A stretch of DNA of 64,000 bases from Physella acuta (GCF_028476545.1 NW_026732021.1:682001-746000), one strand, 5' to 3'; shown: positions 43,948 through 56,727, counted from the first letter of the stretch. Notes: generated by a model not told the origin, from the sequence alone. A program made the numbers and translations.

Positions 43948-46900
43948 ATGAAGACCTGGATCCTCGCCTGCTTATTGTGCTCGACGTTACGGGCGGTGGG
44001 CGCCAACACCCCGTGCATGGGAGTCAGAACCAGTGAGGGCCTCAGGAATCTACAGCACGGTGAGCGCGCATGCGCAGTACTCAGGAATGGCGAGGACACC
44101 TCGTACCTGGGAGTGAACTTCATCACGTGCAGCTACGGATATATTGTTGTAGAGACGTGTCCGTCCCCACTTAGGTAAGTACATCAGGGTTTAATTTATA
44201 GTCAATTTATCTTTTTGGTAGGTCAGGGGGTGGTTTAGTTAGAGAATATTATAGTTAGTTTTCTATCGAAATGTTTGACTTAACGTCAGGCCCACGGGTC
44301 GCATACAACAAATGAAGACTTTTGATGGGGCCCATGATACTTAAGGTCCAGAAATTTAGACGGCTGTGGATGGTTGCTGGACAATTTGTTGTCGCCCAAT
44401 GGCCTCAATCTAATAAAAGACTACATGTTTGTTTTATTTTATTTAAACTCTATAAACGCCAGTGTTTTAACTCAACTTTTGTAAAGAATCAGCTTCATTC
44501 TTTTGTCAAATAAATCATATTATATTGTGTCTAAAATTCAGGCTTATCGCCATATTTCTCTAAAGTATAATTTATGTTTGTATAAATAAAACATATAACT
44601 GCAATTTAATGAACCAATACATCCCCACCCCCTAAAACGCCACCTGTTGTACAGGTACGATGTGGCAACAGACTCGTGCAACTGGCAGCAGCTTGCCACC
44701 TGTAGACCAAGGGAACAACCTACACCAAGTTCCGGTAAGTAATTCCATGCTTTATTTTAATGTGGTTTCCGTTACTCATTTTGGTTTTGGTGTTTATTTT
44801 CCTTGTTTTTATGAAACGTATTTCAGGTACAAACACTGCCTACACCAGCGAGCAGGTCCCTAAGCAAACCACAAACGAACATGCGCCAAAACCAACGGTT
44901 TACGAACCGACGCCAAAACCATCAGCATACGAGCAGACACCAAAACCATTAACATTCGAGCAGACACCAAAACCAACGGCACACGTCCCGACACCAACAC
45001 TATCAACATACGTCCCAACACCATCACCACCAGCATACGAGCCGACGCCGACACCAGCAGCCACCAAGGAACCGAGTCGCAGCACATCACGGAAACCCTA
45101 CACCCCCGCTCCCCCTGTCCCCAGCGGCCCATGCACCTCCAGCAACTGTCGCCTCCCCGAGTGTTTCTGCTACGGGGCGCGCCCCAACATGTCACTGGCC
45201 GACACGCCCCAGTTTGTCATGCTGACCTTTGACGACAGCATCACGGCCCAGCTGTACAGCAGCTACTTCCGGCCGCTCCTGGTTGATAATGACAACAAGG
45301 TCTTTAACCCTAACGGATGCCGCGTCAGGTATGTTCTAGGTCTTTAACCCTAACGGATGCCGCGTCAGGTATGTTCTAGGTCTTTAACCCTAACGGATGC
45401 CGCGTCAGGTATGTTCTAGGTCTTTAACCCTAACGGATGCCGCGTCAGGTATGTTCTAGGTCTTTAACCCTGACGGATGCCGCGTCAGGTATGTTCTAGG
45501 TCTTTAACCCTGACGGATGGCGCGTCACGTATGTTCTAGGTCTTTAACTCTAACGGGTGCCGCGTCACGTATGTTCTAGGTCTTTAACTCTAACGGATGC
45601 CGCGTCAGGTATGTTCTAGGTCTTTAACTCTAACGGATGCCGCGTCAGGTATGTTCTAGGTCTTTAACCCTAACGGATGCCGCGTCAGGTATGTTCTAGG
45701 TCTTTAACTCTAACGGATGCCGCGTCAGGTATGTTCTAGGTCTTTAACCCTAACGGATGCCGCGTCAGGTATGTTCTAGGTCTTTAACCCTGACGGATGC
45801 CGCGTCAGGTATGTTCTAGGTCTTTAACTCTAACGGATGCCGCGTCACGTATGTTCTAGGTCTTTAACCCCGACGGATGCCGCGTCAGGTATGTTCTAGG
45901 TCTTTAACCCTGACGGATGCCGCGTCAGGTATGTTCTAGGTCTTTAACTCTAACGGATGCCGCGTCACGTATGTTCTAGGTCTTTAACCCTAACGGATGC
46001 CGCGTCACGTATGTTCTAGGTCTTTAACTCTAACGGGTGCCGCGTCACGTATGTTCTAGGTCTTTAAGTGCCGCGTCAGGTATGTTCTAGGTCTTTAACT
46101 CTAACGGGTGCCGCGTCACGTATGTTCTAGGTCTTTAACCCTGACGGATGCCGCGTCACGTATGTTCTAGGTCTTTAACTCTAACGGGTGCCGCGTCACG
46201 TATGTTCTAGGTCTTTAACCCTAACGGATGCCGCGTCAGGTATGTTCTAGGTCTTTAACTCTAACGGATGCCGCGTCAGGTATGTTCTAGGTCTTTAACC
46301 CTAACGGATGCCGCGTCACGTATGTTCTAGGTCTTTAACCCTGACGGATGCCGCGTCAGGTATGTTCTAGGTCTTTAACTCTAACGGGTGCCGCGTCACG
46401 TATGTTCTAGGTCTTTAACCCTGACGGATGCTGCGTCACGTATGTTCTAGGTCTTTAACCCTGACGGATGCCGCGTCAGGTATGTTCTAGGTCTTTAACC
46501 CTGACGGATGCCGCGTCACGTATGTTCTAGGTCTTTAACCCTAACGGATGCCGCGTCACGTATGTTCTAGGTCTTTAACCCTGACGGATACCGCGACAGG
46601 TATGTTCTAGGTCTTTAACCCTGACGGATGCCGCGTCACGTATGTTCTAGGTCTTTAACCCTAAAGTAGGTGCTGGAACTTTTCTGTTGTATAATATATG
46701 CACAATTCCTAACTGTATGTTGCACGCCTTTTCAACCAACGGTTGTGGCTCTAACAGGTACTTGTTGGTTTTAGCAAGGCTCGACACTAGCGGTGTGTAA
46801 GTGTCTTATTTAATATCGTGGATCATTAATCAACAAGCATCTTTTCGTACGAATGTTTCATTTATTTCCTTTTGTTTACCGTTATCTTTTCTTAAGTGTT

Positions 46901-49900
46901 GTATGATTTATTTCCTTTTGTTTACCGTTATCTTTTCTTTTTAAATGTTGTATCATTTATTCCCTTTTGTTTACCGTTATCTTTTCTTAAATGTTGTACC
47001 ATTTGTTTCCTTTTGTTTACCGTTATCTTTTCTTAAGTGTTGTATCATTTATTCCCTTTTGTTTACCGTTATCTTTTCTTAAGTGTTGTATCATTTATTT
47101 CCTTTTGTTTACCGTTATCTTTTCTTAAGTGTTGTATCATTTATTTCCTTTTGTTTACCGTTATCTTTTCTTAAATGTTGTATCATTTATTCCCTTTTGT
47201 TTACCGTTATCTTTTCTTAAGTGTTGTATCATTTATTTCCTTTTGTTTACCGTTATCTTTTCTTAAATGTTGTATCATTTATTTCCTTTTGTTTACCGTT
47301 ATCTTTTCTTAAATGTTGTATCATTTATTCCCTTTTGTTTACAGTTATCTTTTCTTAAATGTTGTATCATTTATTCCCTTTTGTTTACCGTTATCTTTTC
47401 TTAAGTGTTGTATCATTTATTTCCTTTTGTTTACCGTTATCTTTTCTTAAATGTTGTATCATTTATTTCCTTTTGTTTACCGTTATCTTTTCTTAAATGT
47501 TGTATCATTTATTCCCTTTTGTTTACCGTTATCTTTTCTTAAGTGTTGTATCATTTATTTCCTTTTGTTTACCGTTATCTTTTCTTAAATGTTGTATCAT
47601 TTATTTCCTTTTGTTTACCGTTATCTTTTCTTAAATGTTGTATCATTTATTCCCTTTTGTTTACAGTTATCTTTTCTTAAATGTTGTATCATTTATTCCC
47701 TTTTGTTTACCGTTATCTTTTCTTAAGTGTTGTATCATTTATTCCCTTTTGTTTACCGTTATCTTTTCTTAAATGTTGTATCATTTATTCCCTTTTGTTT
47801 ACCGTTATCTTTTCTTAAGTGTTGTATCATTTATTCCCTTTTGTTTACCGTTATCTTTTCTTAAGTGTTGTATCATTTATTCCCTTTTGTTTACCGTTAT
47901 CTTTTCTTAAGTGTTGTATCATTTATTCCCTTTTGTTTACCGTTTTCTTTTCTTAAATGTTGTATCATTTATTCCCTTTTGTTTACCGTTATCTTTTCTT
48001 AAGTGTTGTATCATTTATTCCCTTTTGTTTACCGTTATCTTTTCTTAAGTGTTGTATCATTTATTCCCTTTTGTTTACCGTTATCTTTTCTTAAGTGTTG
48101 TATCATTTATTCCCTTTTGTTTACCGTTATCTTTTCTTAAGTGTTGTATCATTTATTTCCTTTTGTTTACCGTTATCTTTTCTTAAATGTTGTATCATTT
48201 ATTTCCTTTTGTTTACCGTTATCTTTTCTTAAATGTTGTATCATTTATTCCCTTTTGTTTACAGTTATCTTTTCTTAAATGTTGTATCATTTATTCCCTT
48301 TTGTTTACCGTTATCTTTTCTTAAGTGTTGTATCATTTATTTCCTTTTGTTTACCGTTATCTTTTCTTAAATGTTGTATCAATTATTTCCTTTTGTTTAC
48401 CGTTATCTTTTCTTAAATGTTGTATCATTTATTCCCTTTTGTTTACCGTTATCTTTTCTTAAGTGTTGTATCATTTATTTCCTTTTGTTTACCGTTATCT
48501 TTTCTTAAATGTTGTATCATTTATTTCCTTTTGTTTACCGTTATCTTTTCTTAAATGTTGTATCATTTATTCCCTTTTGTTTACAGTTATCTTTTCTTAA
48601 ATGTTGTATCATTTATTCCCTTTTGTTTACCGTTATCTTTTCTTAAGTGTTGTATCATTTATTCCCTTTTGTTTACCGTTATCTTTTCTTAAATGTTGTA
48701 TCATTTATTCCCTTTTGTTTACCGTTATCTTTTCTTAAGTGTTGTATCATTTATTCCCTTTTGTTTACCGTTATCTTTTCTTAAGTGTTGTATCATTTAT
48801 TCCCTTTTGTTTACCGTTATCTTTTCTTAAGTGTTGTATCATTTATTCCCTTTTGTTTACCGTTTTCTTTTCTTAAATGTTGTATCATTTATTCCCTTTT
48901 GTTTACCGTTATCTTTTCTTAAGTGTTGTATCATTTATTCCCTTTTGTTTACCGTTATCTTTTCTTAAGTGTTGTATCATTTATTCCCTTTTGTTTACCG
49001 TTATCTTTTCTTAAGTGTTGTATCATTTATTCCCTTTTGTTTACCGTTATCTTTTCTTAAATGTTGTATCATTTATTCCCTTTTGTTTACCGTTATCTTT
49101 TCTTAAGTGTTGTATCATTTATTCCCTTTTGTTTACCGTTATCTTTTCTTAAGTGTTGTATCATTTATTCCCTTTTGTTTACCGTTATCTTTTCTTAAGT
49201 GTTGTATCATTTATTCGCTTTTGTTTACCGTTTTCTTTTCTTAAATGTTGTATCATTTATTCCCTTTTGTTTACCGTTATCTTTTCTTAAGTGTTGTATC
49301 ATTTATTCCCTTTTGTTTACCGTTATCTTTTCTTAAGTGTTGTATCATTTATTCCCTTTTGTTTACCGTTATCTTTTCTTAAGTGTTGTATCATTTATTC
49401 CCTTTTGTTTACCGTTTTCTTTTCTTAAATGTTGTATCATTTATTCCCTTTTGTTTACCGTTATCTTTTCTTAAGTGTTGTATCATTTATTCCCTTTTGT
49501 TTACCGTTATCTTTTCTTAAATGTTGTATCATTTATTCCCTTTTGTTTACCGTTATCTTTTGTTAAATGCTGTGTCATTTATTCCCTTTTGTTTACCGTT
49601 ATCTTTTCTTAAGTGTTGTACCATTTGTTTCCTTTTGTTTACCGTTATCTTTTCTTTTTAAATGTTGTATCATTTATTTCCTTTTGTTTACCGTTATCTT
49701 TTCTTAAATGCTGTGTCAATACTTTCGTCTGTTTACAGTCAGTTTTTCTTAAATGTTGTGTCATAAATTTACTTCGTGTAGAGTTAACTTTTCTAAAACG
49801 TATCATTAATTTACTGTGTTTATACTTAGCTTTTCTTAAAGTCTGTATCATTAATTGGCTTTGCTAATTATAGTCAACCTAAATGTTACATCATTAATCT

Positions 49901-52900
49901 CGAATAAAGCAGCAGGAAAACAAAGCTAAATGTGTATCCACTCAGCCTAGTAAATTATACCGCCACCCTCCCCCTTCCATCCAATTGTTTATGGTGTTTG
50001 ATTATGTCATAGCAAGATACATAAGGGAAGTAACTCCTCCGGATTTCAAGGAAATCATCTAATTTTTGCCCCTGTTCGTCAAAATTTCTTTCCCTTAATT
50101 ACCCTATAAAGTTGCTAGACATAATTTATCCGTTCGCCTACAGGACATCCTTGTTCTGTTCCCTTTCTGTATGTTCCTAAATCCCAAAAAAAGAACACAC
50201 TCCCAAAAGAACACACCCCTAAACTTGGGGTCTGTCTCCACCAGGATGGGCTCGAAGTCCGATCATATTTCCATAAATGGGGAGATTTCACAGATTTATC
50301 TGATTGTGTCAAAATATACGACAGGTGAATCTAAATTTAAGCCCTAACCCCCAGTTAATACCTGTCTCAGCTGAACTACAGGGAGCGTGCTAAAATTTCA
50401 CCGTTCTGTTTTAGATAATTTATGCGTTTTGTAGAAAACGGAGAAAGCTTTAAGGTATTATATGATTCAATGTTTTAGAAAATTTAAACTCCTTGGTAAG
50501 CATTCACTTCAGCATGGTCAGCAAATATGAGACTATAGAAAATTAACCAGCATATTGTACATTGGTTATCCAGTGTCAAATTTACCTGTTCGGAGATAAT
50601 CATGTTGTCAAAAACAAACAAAATAACAAACAAAAAACAAAGAGTACAATTAGATAAAACTGTTTAAGATTTTGCAGATGCGTGTATAGTTTCTTCAGAA
50701 ATATGTGTCTAAATTGTCTTCAATGTTGTGTCTCACTAACTTTTAAAAAATAAAGTGAGTATTCTACGTGCGCACTATTAAACCAACACCCTATTTCAGT
50801 TAGCTGGTTGGTCAATATTCTTGTGTATCTAGATCTAACAGAAACCTCAACATCCACATTTCTGGATGTACTTTACTATTTCCGCCCATGATAAACGATA
50901 TAGGTAGCGTGGCAGAATCGATATTGAAGCGGCTATCAAATATAAGTGTCGGATTCAAAAATTGTCATAATTGTGTTGTTGTTGTTGTTGTTTTCGTTTT
51001 TTTTTTTTTGTTATTAGTGGAAATAGCATCGATATTATAAATTGTTTTAAACTTACGGCTACGGTTAAGGTCAGGGGTTAGGGATGGGGCTAGAGGCAGT
51101 CTAAGAAAATAAATTTTGACGTATAGATCTACATTTTATGTAGAAGCGGTTTTTGTTTTTCCTCAGACAATTTCGTCACACTGTAGAGGAAATACGCAAG
51201 GTGCTTACATCCTCTCACATGCTGTCCAGAAAATAAACACTGTGCTTATTTCCTCTCAACCTTGTGTATTTCCCTTTTGTTTGCCGAAATAAGCGCTACC
51301 CATATTTCTTGCCCTACAATATCTATCTTTACCCCCCCCCCAGGTCAGCCTTCTACGTGTCTCTGGACAACACAAACTACTCCCTGCTGAAAAACTTGTG
51401 GTCAGCTGGCCATGAAATCGCCTCCCACACCATCCACCATAGCCTACCACTTGGCGATACACCCAGCGACTACCCTGCAATGGTGGACGAGGTAACTATT
51501 TACCTGTTACAAAATGTTACACAATCACCTGTAACAAACTTACCTGTAGAAGACATTACGACCTCAATAGAAAAAATTTTATTCTACAAACGCCGACAGG
51601 GCAATAAAGTATCATATCCAGTGTTTCTTTCGGGAATTTTTCTCGTATGGGAGGGGAGCACTTTTGAAACTGCACTTAAATTTCCTGGGGATTTTCTAAT
51701 TAATTTTTGTTTCTATTCCGTTGGGGACGGGCAGTGGACTTGCTTCGAAATGAAAACTGATCATTTCGAGGCATTTTTTTAGCCTGGGATCGCTGTTAGA
51801 GTTTAGGAAGAGGTTAGAGTTAGTGCTAGGTTCAAGATCGTTGGAAAGGTCAGACCTGTTTATATATATATAGAAAAGTTTAGTGCAGAGAATACCAACA
51901 AAACAATAAAAACTTGCATCAAAACGGTGGGAGAAGTACCGCAACAGTAGGTGTTAATCCTGATCTTAATCTTCCCTAAGCGATTACCACCTTAAAGCTG
52001 GATTTCTTTAATGTCGGTCCTGGCACGTTAACTGTATCGTCTGCAGATTGACGGCATGCGTCAGACAGTGCTGAAGGTAACGGGAGAGCAGACGCTGGCG
52101 GACTCCATCGTGGGGTTCCGCGCCCCCTACCTCCGTGTGGCGGGGGATGTCCAGTTTGATGTCCTGCGGGACTACGGGTTCCTGTACGACACCTCGGTCA
52201 CTAACGTGGAGATAGCCGCACGCAGGAGTCCGCTGTGGCCCTACACCTTTCACTACGCCGTGGGCAGGTAAGAGGGGGGTACAAATATTGTCGGCCAATT
52301 CTAATTTGGGAGGAATTATGGAAGTGGCCAGATTTTTTATGTGACCTTTTGATTCAAGCTTAATTTGGATTTTAAAAGATAAAAATTTATTCGCCAATTA
52401 AATCAGGTGGCTTTAACCCTAGATTCTAGACGAGATTAAGTCCAAGTTTTTGGAAAGTAGGACAGCTAGAGCATATAGCTTGTCTTCATCCCCCCCCTCC
52501 CTCTCCCCCGGCTGGGCCTGACCCTACCACCGAGGGTCCTAATACATTCAAAAGTCTGTTTGCAAAAAGTTCGAAAGGTCAGGTTAAGATCTTTCATACG
52601 GCTTGGTGGACTTGCTTGAGCACAGATTGGTGGAGTAGTTACTGGTCGAGTGCAAACTTCACACTACACTACACTACACTACACTACACTACACTACACT
52701 ACGCTACGCTACGCTACGCTACGCTACGCTACGCTACGCTACACAACACTACACAACACTACACTACACTACACTACACTACACTACACTACACTACACT
52801 ACCCTACACTACACAACCCTACCCTACCCTACACTACACTACACTACACTACACTACCCTACCCTACACTACACTACACTACACTACACTACACTACACT

Positions 52901-54438
52901 ACACTACACTACACTACACTACACTGCACTGCACTGCACTGCACTGCAATACACTACACTACATTACACTACACTACACTACGCTACACTACACTACACT
53001 ACACTACACTACACTACACTACACAACACAACACTACACTACACTACACTACACTACATTACACTACACTACACTACACTACACTACACTACACTACACT
53101 ACACTACACTACACTACACTACACTACACTACACTACACTACACTACCCTACACTACACAACCCTACCCTACCCTACACTACACTACACTACACTACACT
53201 ACACTACCCTACACTACACTACACTACACTACACTGCACTGCACTGCACTGCAATACACTACACTACACTACACTGCACTGCACTGCACTGCACTACACT
53301 ACACTACACTACACTACACTACACTACACTACACTACACTACACTACACTACACTACACTACACTACACTACACTACACTACACTACACTACACTACACT
53401 ACACTACACTACACTACACTACACTACACTACACTACACTACACTACACTACACTACACGACACTGCACTGCACTGCACTACACTACACTACACTACACT
53501 ACACTACACTACACTACACTACTTACACACACACAATCACACACACAATCACACACACATGCGCACAAATTTGTGTAGTGTACTATAAATATAATAAAGT
53601 TAGAGATGATTAGAGCTGTTACCTAATTGTCTACCTGTCTAAACATGAATCAGCTGCGTCAACCCGCCCTGCCCCACCAAGTCGTACCCCCTCTGGGAAG
53701 TTCCCCTCAACGCCTGGATGGGAGACAACGGCTACAGCTGCAGCATGATCGACGCCTGCATCGTTGGTGACGGCGTGACAGCAACACAGAAGGACTGGTA
53801 CAACTTCTATCAGTGAGTACAGCACAAACTTCTCATGGCTTACCATGGTGATAAACCGTTTCCATGATGACATGCTAATTCGTTTCGTATTAAAAAAAAA
53901 AAAAGAACAATTCACTAACCAAAATAAAAGAGAATGTACAATACTGAGAAAAGTTAGTAAGAAAAGTAATGAAGGGAAATTCAAAAGATATAGCCAAAGA
54001 AAATTTTTATCAATTTAAATATTTTTATTCATATTATTTTAGTTGGTTGGAAGACAAAAAAATTCAGATTTCACAATTTTCCTCATTTTCATAGTTTCCA
54101 GCCGCTTCGAATATGTGGTTTATTTTATTTTATTTATTTATTTATTGTTGTTGTTGTTGTTGTTTTTAATTTGCTTTGCTATGTTAAATTGTAAATTTTC
54201 TTTTCCTAGGCGGAATCTTGAAAATTACTTCTACCCCGTGAAGGTCCCGATGCCAATTTTTACCCACGGCTCCATGTTCCTCCGCTCCATAGAATCCTAC
54301 CCAGCTCTGGTGGCCTGGATCAAAGACGTCTTACAAACCCGCACCGACGTCTGGTTTGTCACGCCCAAACAGGTGCTGCAGTGGATGAAACAGCCGCTGA
54401 CCAACGCTCAGATGATCCAGCAGAAGTGGGGCTGTTAG
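43948..54438 (+). CDS. Secreted chitin deacetylase 2: CBM14, short linker, CE4 domain
   Basis: Seven exons join in phase: 43948-44174, 44655-44734, 44827-45328, 51344-51491, 52047-52267, 53654-53812 and 54210-54438, giving 521 residues. A signal peptide (MKTWILACLLCSTLRAVGA) is followed by a CBM14 chitin-binding domain ending YDVATDSCNWQQLATC, a Pro/Thr linker with repeats such as PTPKPSAYEQTPKP, and a CE4 deacetylase domain. Visible CE4 motifs are TFDDSI (236-241), SHTIHH (297-302) and RAPY (344-347), with FTHG in the last exon. Metal-binding Asp and His residues are kept, so it should be active on extracellular chitin. Exons 4, 5 and 7 have the same lengths as in the paralogue 18 kb upstream (148, 221 and 229 bases). 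Intron 3 is about 6 kb because of two large tandem arrays. The last exon is nearly identical to that of the paralogue although the rest has diverged. Confidence 0.9.
45297..46665. repeat. 40 bp array copying exon 3 end and donor, ~34 copies
   Basis: Exon 3 ends AAGGTCTTTAACCCTAACGG ATGCCGCGTCAG before GTATGTTCTAG. The array repeats this 40 bp exon-plus-donor unit about 34 times with small variants (ACTCTAACGG, CGTCACG). Reading on from the exon reaches TAA within one unit, so only the first donor preserves the protein. Confidence 0.92.
46855..49720. repeat. 46 bp array, ~62 copies, with a 920 bp duplicated block
   Basis: Unit TATCATTTATTCCCTTTTGT TTACCGTTATCTTTTCTTAA GTGTTG. Rare variants (TTACAGTTATC near 47340 and 47662) recur 920 bp later (near 48260 and 48582), so a block of twenty units was duplicated. 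Non-coding; in intron 3 of chitin deacetylase 2. Confidence 0.9.
49721..51343. other. Rest of intron 3, no gene seen
   Basis: AT-rich DNA with decayed array units up to about 49860 and a short (GTT)n/T tract near 50970-51010. Confidence 0.55.
52660..53522. repeat. (CACTA)n pentanucleotide array, ~860 bp
   Basis: Nearly pure CACTA repeats with patches of CGCTA, CCCTA and CACTG. A patterned patch (ACAACCCTACCCTACCCTAC) occurs near 52812 and again near 53157, showing an internal duplication of about 345 bp. It ends in a CA-rich stretch. The long open frames across it (LHYTTLHYTT) follow from the five-base period. Confidence 0.95.
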
Positions 54439-54469
54439 CGCATAATCTAGGCAGACGATAGTAGCGCCC

Positions 54470-55145
54470 CTGTACAGACACTAACCGTCTCTGTCTAGTC
54501 AGACGCTGGTACTAACCGTCTCTGTCTAGTAAGACGCTGGTACTAACCGTCTCTGTCTAGTAAGACGCTGGTACTAACCGTCTCTGTCTAGTCAGACGCT
54601 GGTACTAACCGTCTCTGTCTAGTAAGACGTTGGTACTAACCGTCTCTGTCTAGTCAGACGCTGGTACTAACCGTCTCTGTCTAGTAAGACGTTGGTACTA
54701 ACCGTATCTGTCTAGTAAGACGCTGGTACTAACCGTCTCTGTCTAGTCAGACGCTGGTACTAACCGTCTCTGTCTAGTAAGACGTTGGTACTAACCGTCT
54801 CTGTCTAGTAAGACGCTGGTACTAACCGTCTCTGTCTAGTAAGACGCTGGTACTAACCGTCTCTGTCTAGTAAGACGCTGGTACTAACCGTCTCTGTCTA
54901 GTCAGACGCTGGTACTAACCGTCTCTGTCTAGTAAGACGTTGGTACTAACCGTCTCTGTCTAGTCAGACGCTGGTACTAACCGTATCTGTCTAGTCAGAC
55001 GCTGGTACTAACCGTCTCCGTCTAGCCAGACGCTGGTACTAAGCGTCTCTGTCTAGTCAGACGCTGGTACTAAGCGTCTCTGTCTAGCTAGGCGCTGGTA
55101 CTAACCGTCTCTGTCTAGCCAGACGCTGGTAGCACCTCTGTCTAG
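54470..55145. repeat. 31 bp array in the 3' region of chitin deacetylase 2
   Basis: About 22 copies of ACGCTGGTACTAACCGTCTC TGTCTAGTAAG begin ~30 bases after the stop codon. No polyadenylation signal lies between stop and array (AATAAA appears only near 55236), so the array is probably transcribed in the 3' UTR. Confidence 0.9.
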
Positions 55146-55411
55146 CCAGACGTTCTTAATGCCTCTAATGTGGTCTAGATCATTGTGTCGAGTTTTGGAT
55201 ACTTTTAAAAAACAGATGAACTTATTATACCAAAAAATAAATAAAAAATCCATCCTCTTAAATTATTCAAGTTTTTATTTGAAGATTTCCACACTGCTGT
55301 TTCAAAAGTGTGTTTATTAAATGACGAATGCAGTAAATTATAGGCAACCTGTTAAAAAGTTAATTTATGTATGATACAATTCATGTGAGCCTCCTGTAGG
55401 CCTATTGTCTC

Positions 55412-55414
<3 letters not shown>

Positions 55415-55493
<79 letters not shown>
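55415..55493. repeat. (AT)n microsatellite
   Basis: Uninterrupted AT dinucleotide run of about 78 bases. Confidence 0.95.
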
Positions 55494-55499
<6 letters not shown>

Positions 55500-55770
55500 G
55501 TTTATTGCTAAATCCGAATCTGTGTTATCATTTTTGTCACTATTTGAACAACTTGTTAGCTTTCACTTTGAATGGGACAGGCAGGGCACAATATTTATGA
55601 TGAAAATAAAAGATTTTATTATTAGAGTAATTTTTGAAAACAGTCTCTGTTTTACTTGACATGTCCCACGTTACAACTGTATAACGGTTTGTCTTTACTA
55701 CACTTCAACGACTCATTAAACCTGCTGGTGTAGAGACGGGACCTTCGGCAAATAGTGACCAGTTGCCTAA

Positions 55771-56177
55771 GGGGTCGTCCATAAATGACGTCACACTCGT
55801 AGGGGGGAGAGGGGGTCCGTAATTTTGTGACGGTGTGTGATGAGGGGGAGGGGGGTCAGATGGTGTGAGTCACTTTTTTGCATTATAAAAAAGCAATGTT
55901 AGAAAACGAGTTTTAGCCTTTATTTAGCGTTTTAGAAAACAGTTTTTAATAAATTGTAATAGGAATTGATCAAAATAGTCTATGTTGGCAGAGTTCTGAC
56001 AAGATTTTGGAAAAATATCGATGTTTTAAGAAAACTTCAACAGCAATTTTGAGGGGGGTTGTATGCTGAGGTGTGACGTCATTTTAGGGGGGTCTGGCTT
56101 TTTTACGACGTGGTACGGAGGGGAGGTGGGTAGGTAAAAATCGTCAAAAAAGCGTGACGTCATTTATGGATGACCCC
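55771..56177. mobile_element. PIF/Harbinger-like MITE
   Basis: GGGGTCGTCCATAAATGACG TCAC at the left and GTGACGTCATTTATGGATGA CCCC at the right form ~24 bp inverted repeats with one mismatch. TAA on both sides is the 3 bp target duplication typical of Harbinger elements. No coding capacity. Confidence 0.8.
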
Positions 56178-56645
56178 TAACACTAACAATAGACTATAAG
56201 AACAGATCATGTGTAGTGTGTGAAAAATAGTGTAGCTCAGTTCATTCTTGTGATATTGATGTCCACGTTACTTATTGAACAAGTAATGAAGCAGACAAAG
56301 GATTAATAGCTTATCATCAGTGGCGTCGCTAGGTCGGATGTCACCCGGTGCGGAACTTCTTGGTGTCACCCCCCCCCCCCAAAGAATATATATGTATCTC
56401 TCTCTCTCTATCAGGTGCGTAGCGAGGGGGGGGGGCGGGGGGTGCGGACCGCACCGGGTGACACCATTTAGGGGGGTGACACCAAGGCAAAAAATAGCAA
56501 AATAAATAGAGAAAAACTCGAGGGGGGGGTGCAAATCGAAAGTTTGAGGGGGGGGGGGTGCAAATCGAAAATTTGAAAGTTTGTCCCTGGGAAGGGTCAC
56601 TATGCCTCTGGGGGGGGGGGGGTGACACCATTAAGTGCCGCCACT

Positions 56646-56648
<3 letters not shown>

Positions 56649-56727
<79 letters not shown>
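56649..56727. repeat. (CT)n(AT)n microsatellite at the gypsy insertion site
   Basis: CT then AT dinucleotide runs abut the left LTR; the AT run resumes after the right LTR at 63420-63444, so the retrotransposon landed inside it. Confidence 0.85.

Noticed and set aside
51610-51780. Possible further copy of the CAGTGTTTCTTCCAG MITE in intron 4 of chitin deacetylase 2
   Set aside because: A left-like terminus (CAGTGTTTCTTTCGGG) is visible, but no right terminus or target duplication was found.
52616-53588. Two long overlapping frames (>300 residues) reading LHYTTLHYTT
   Set aside because: They are produced by the (CACTA)n array; a five-base period gives the same peptide in every frame.
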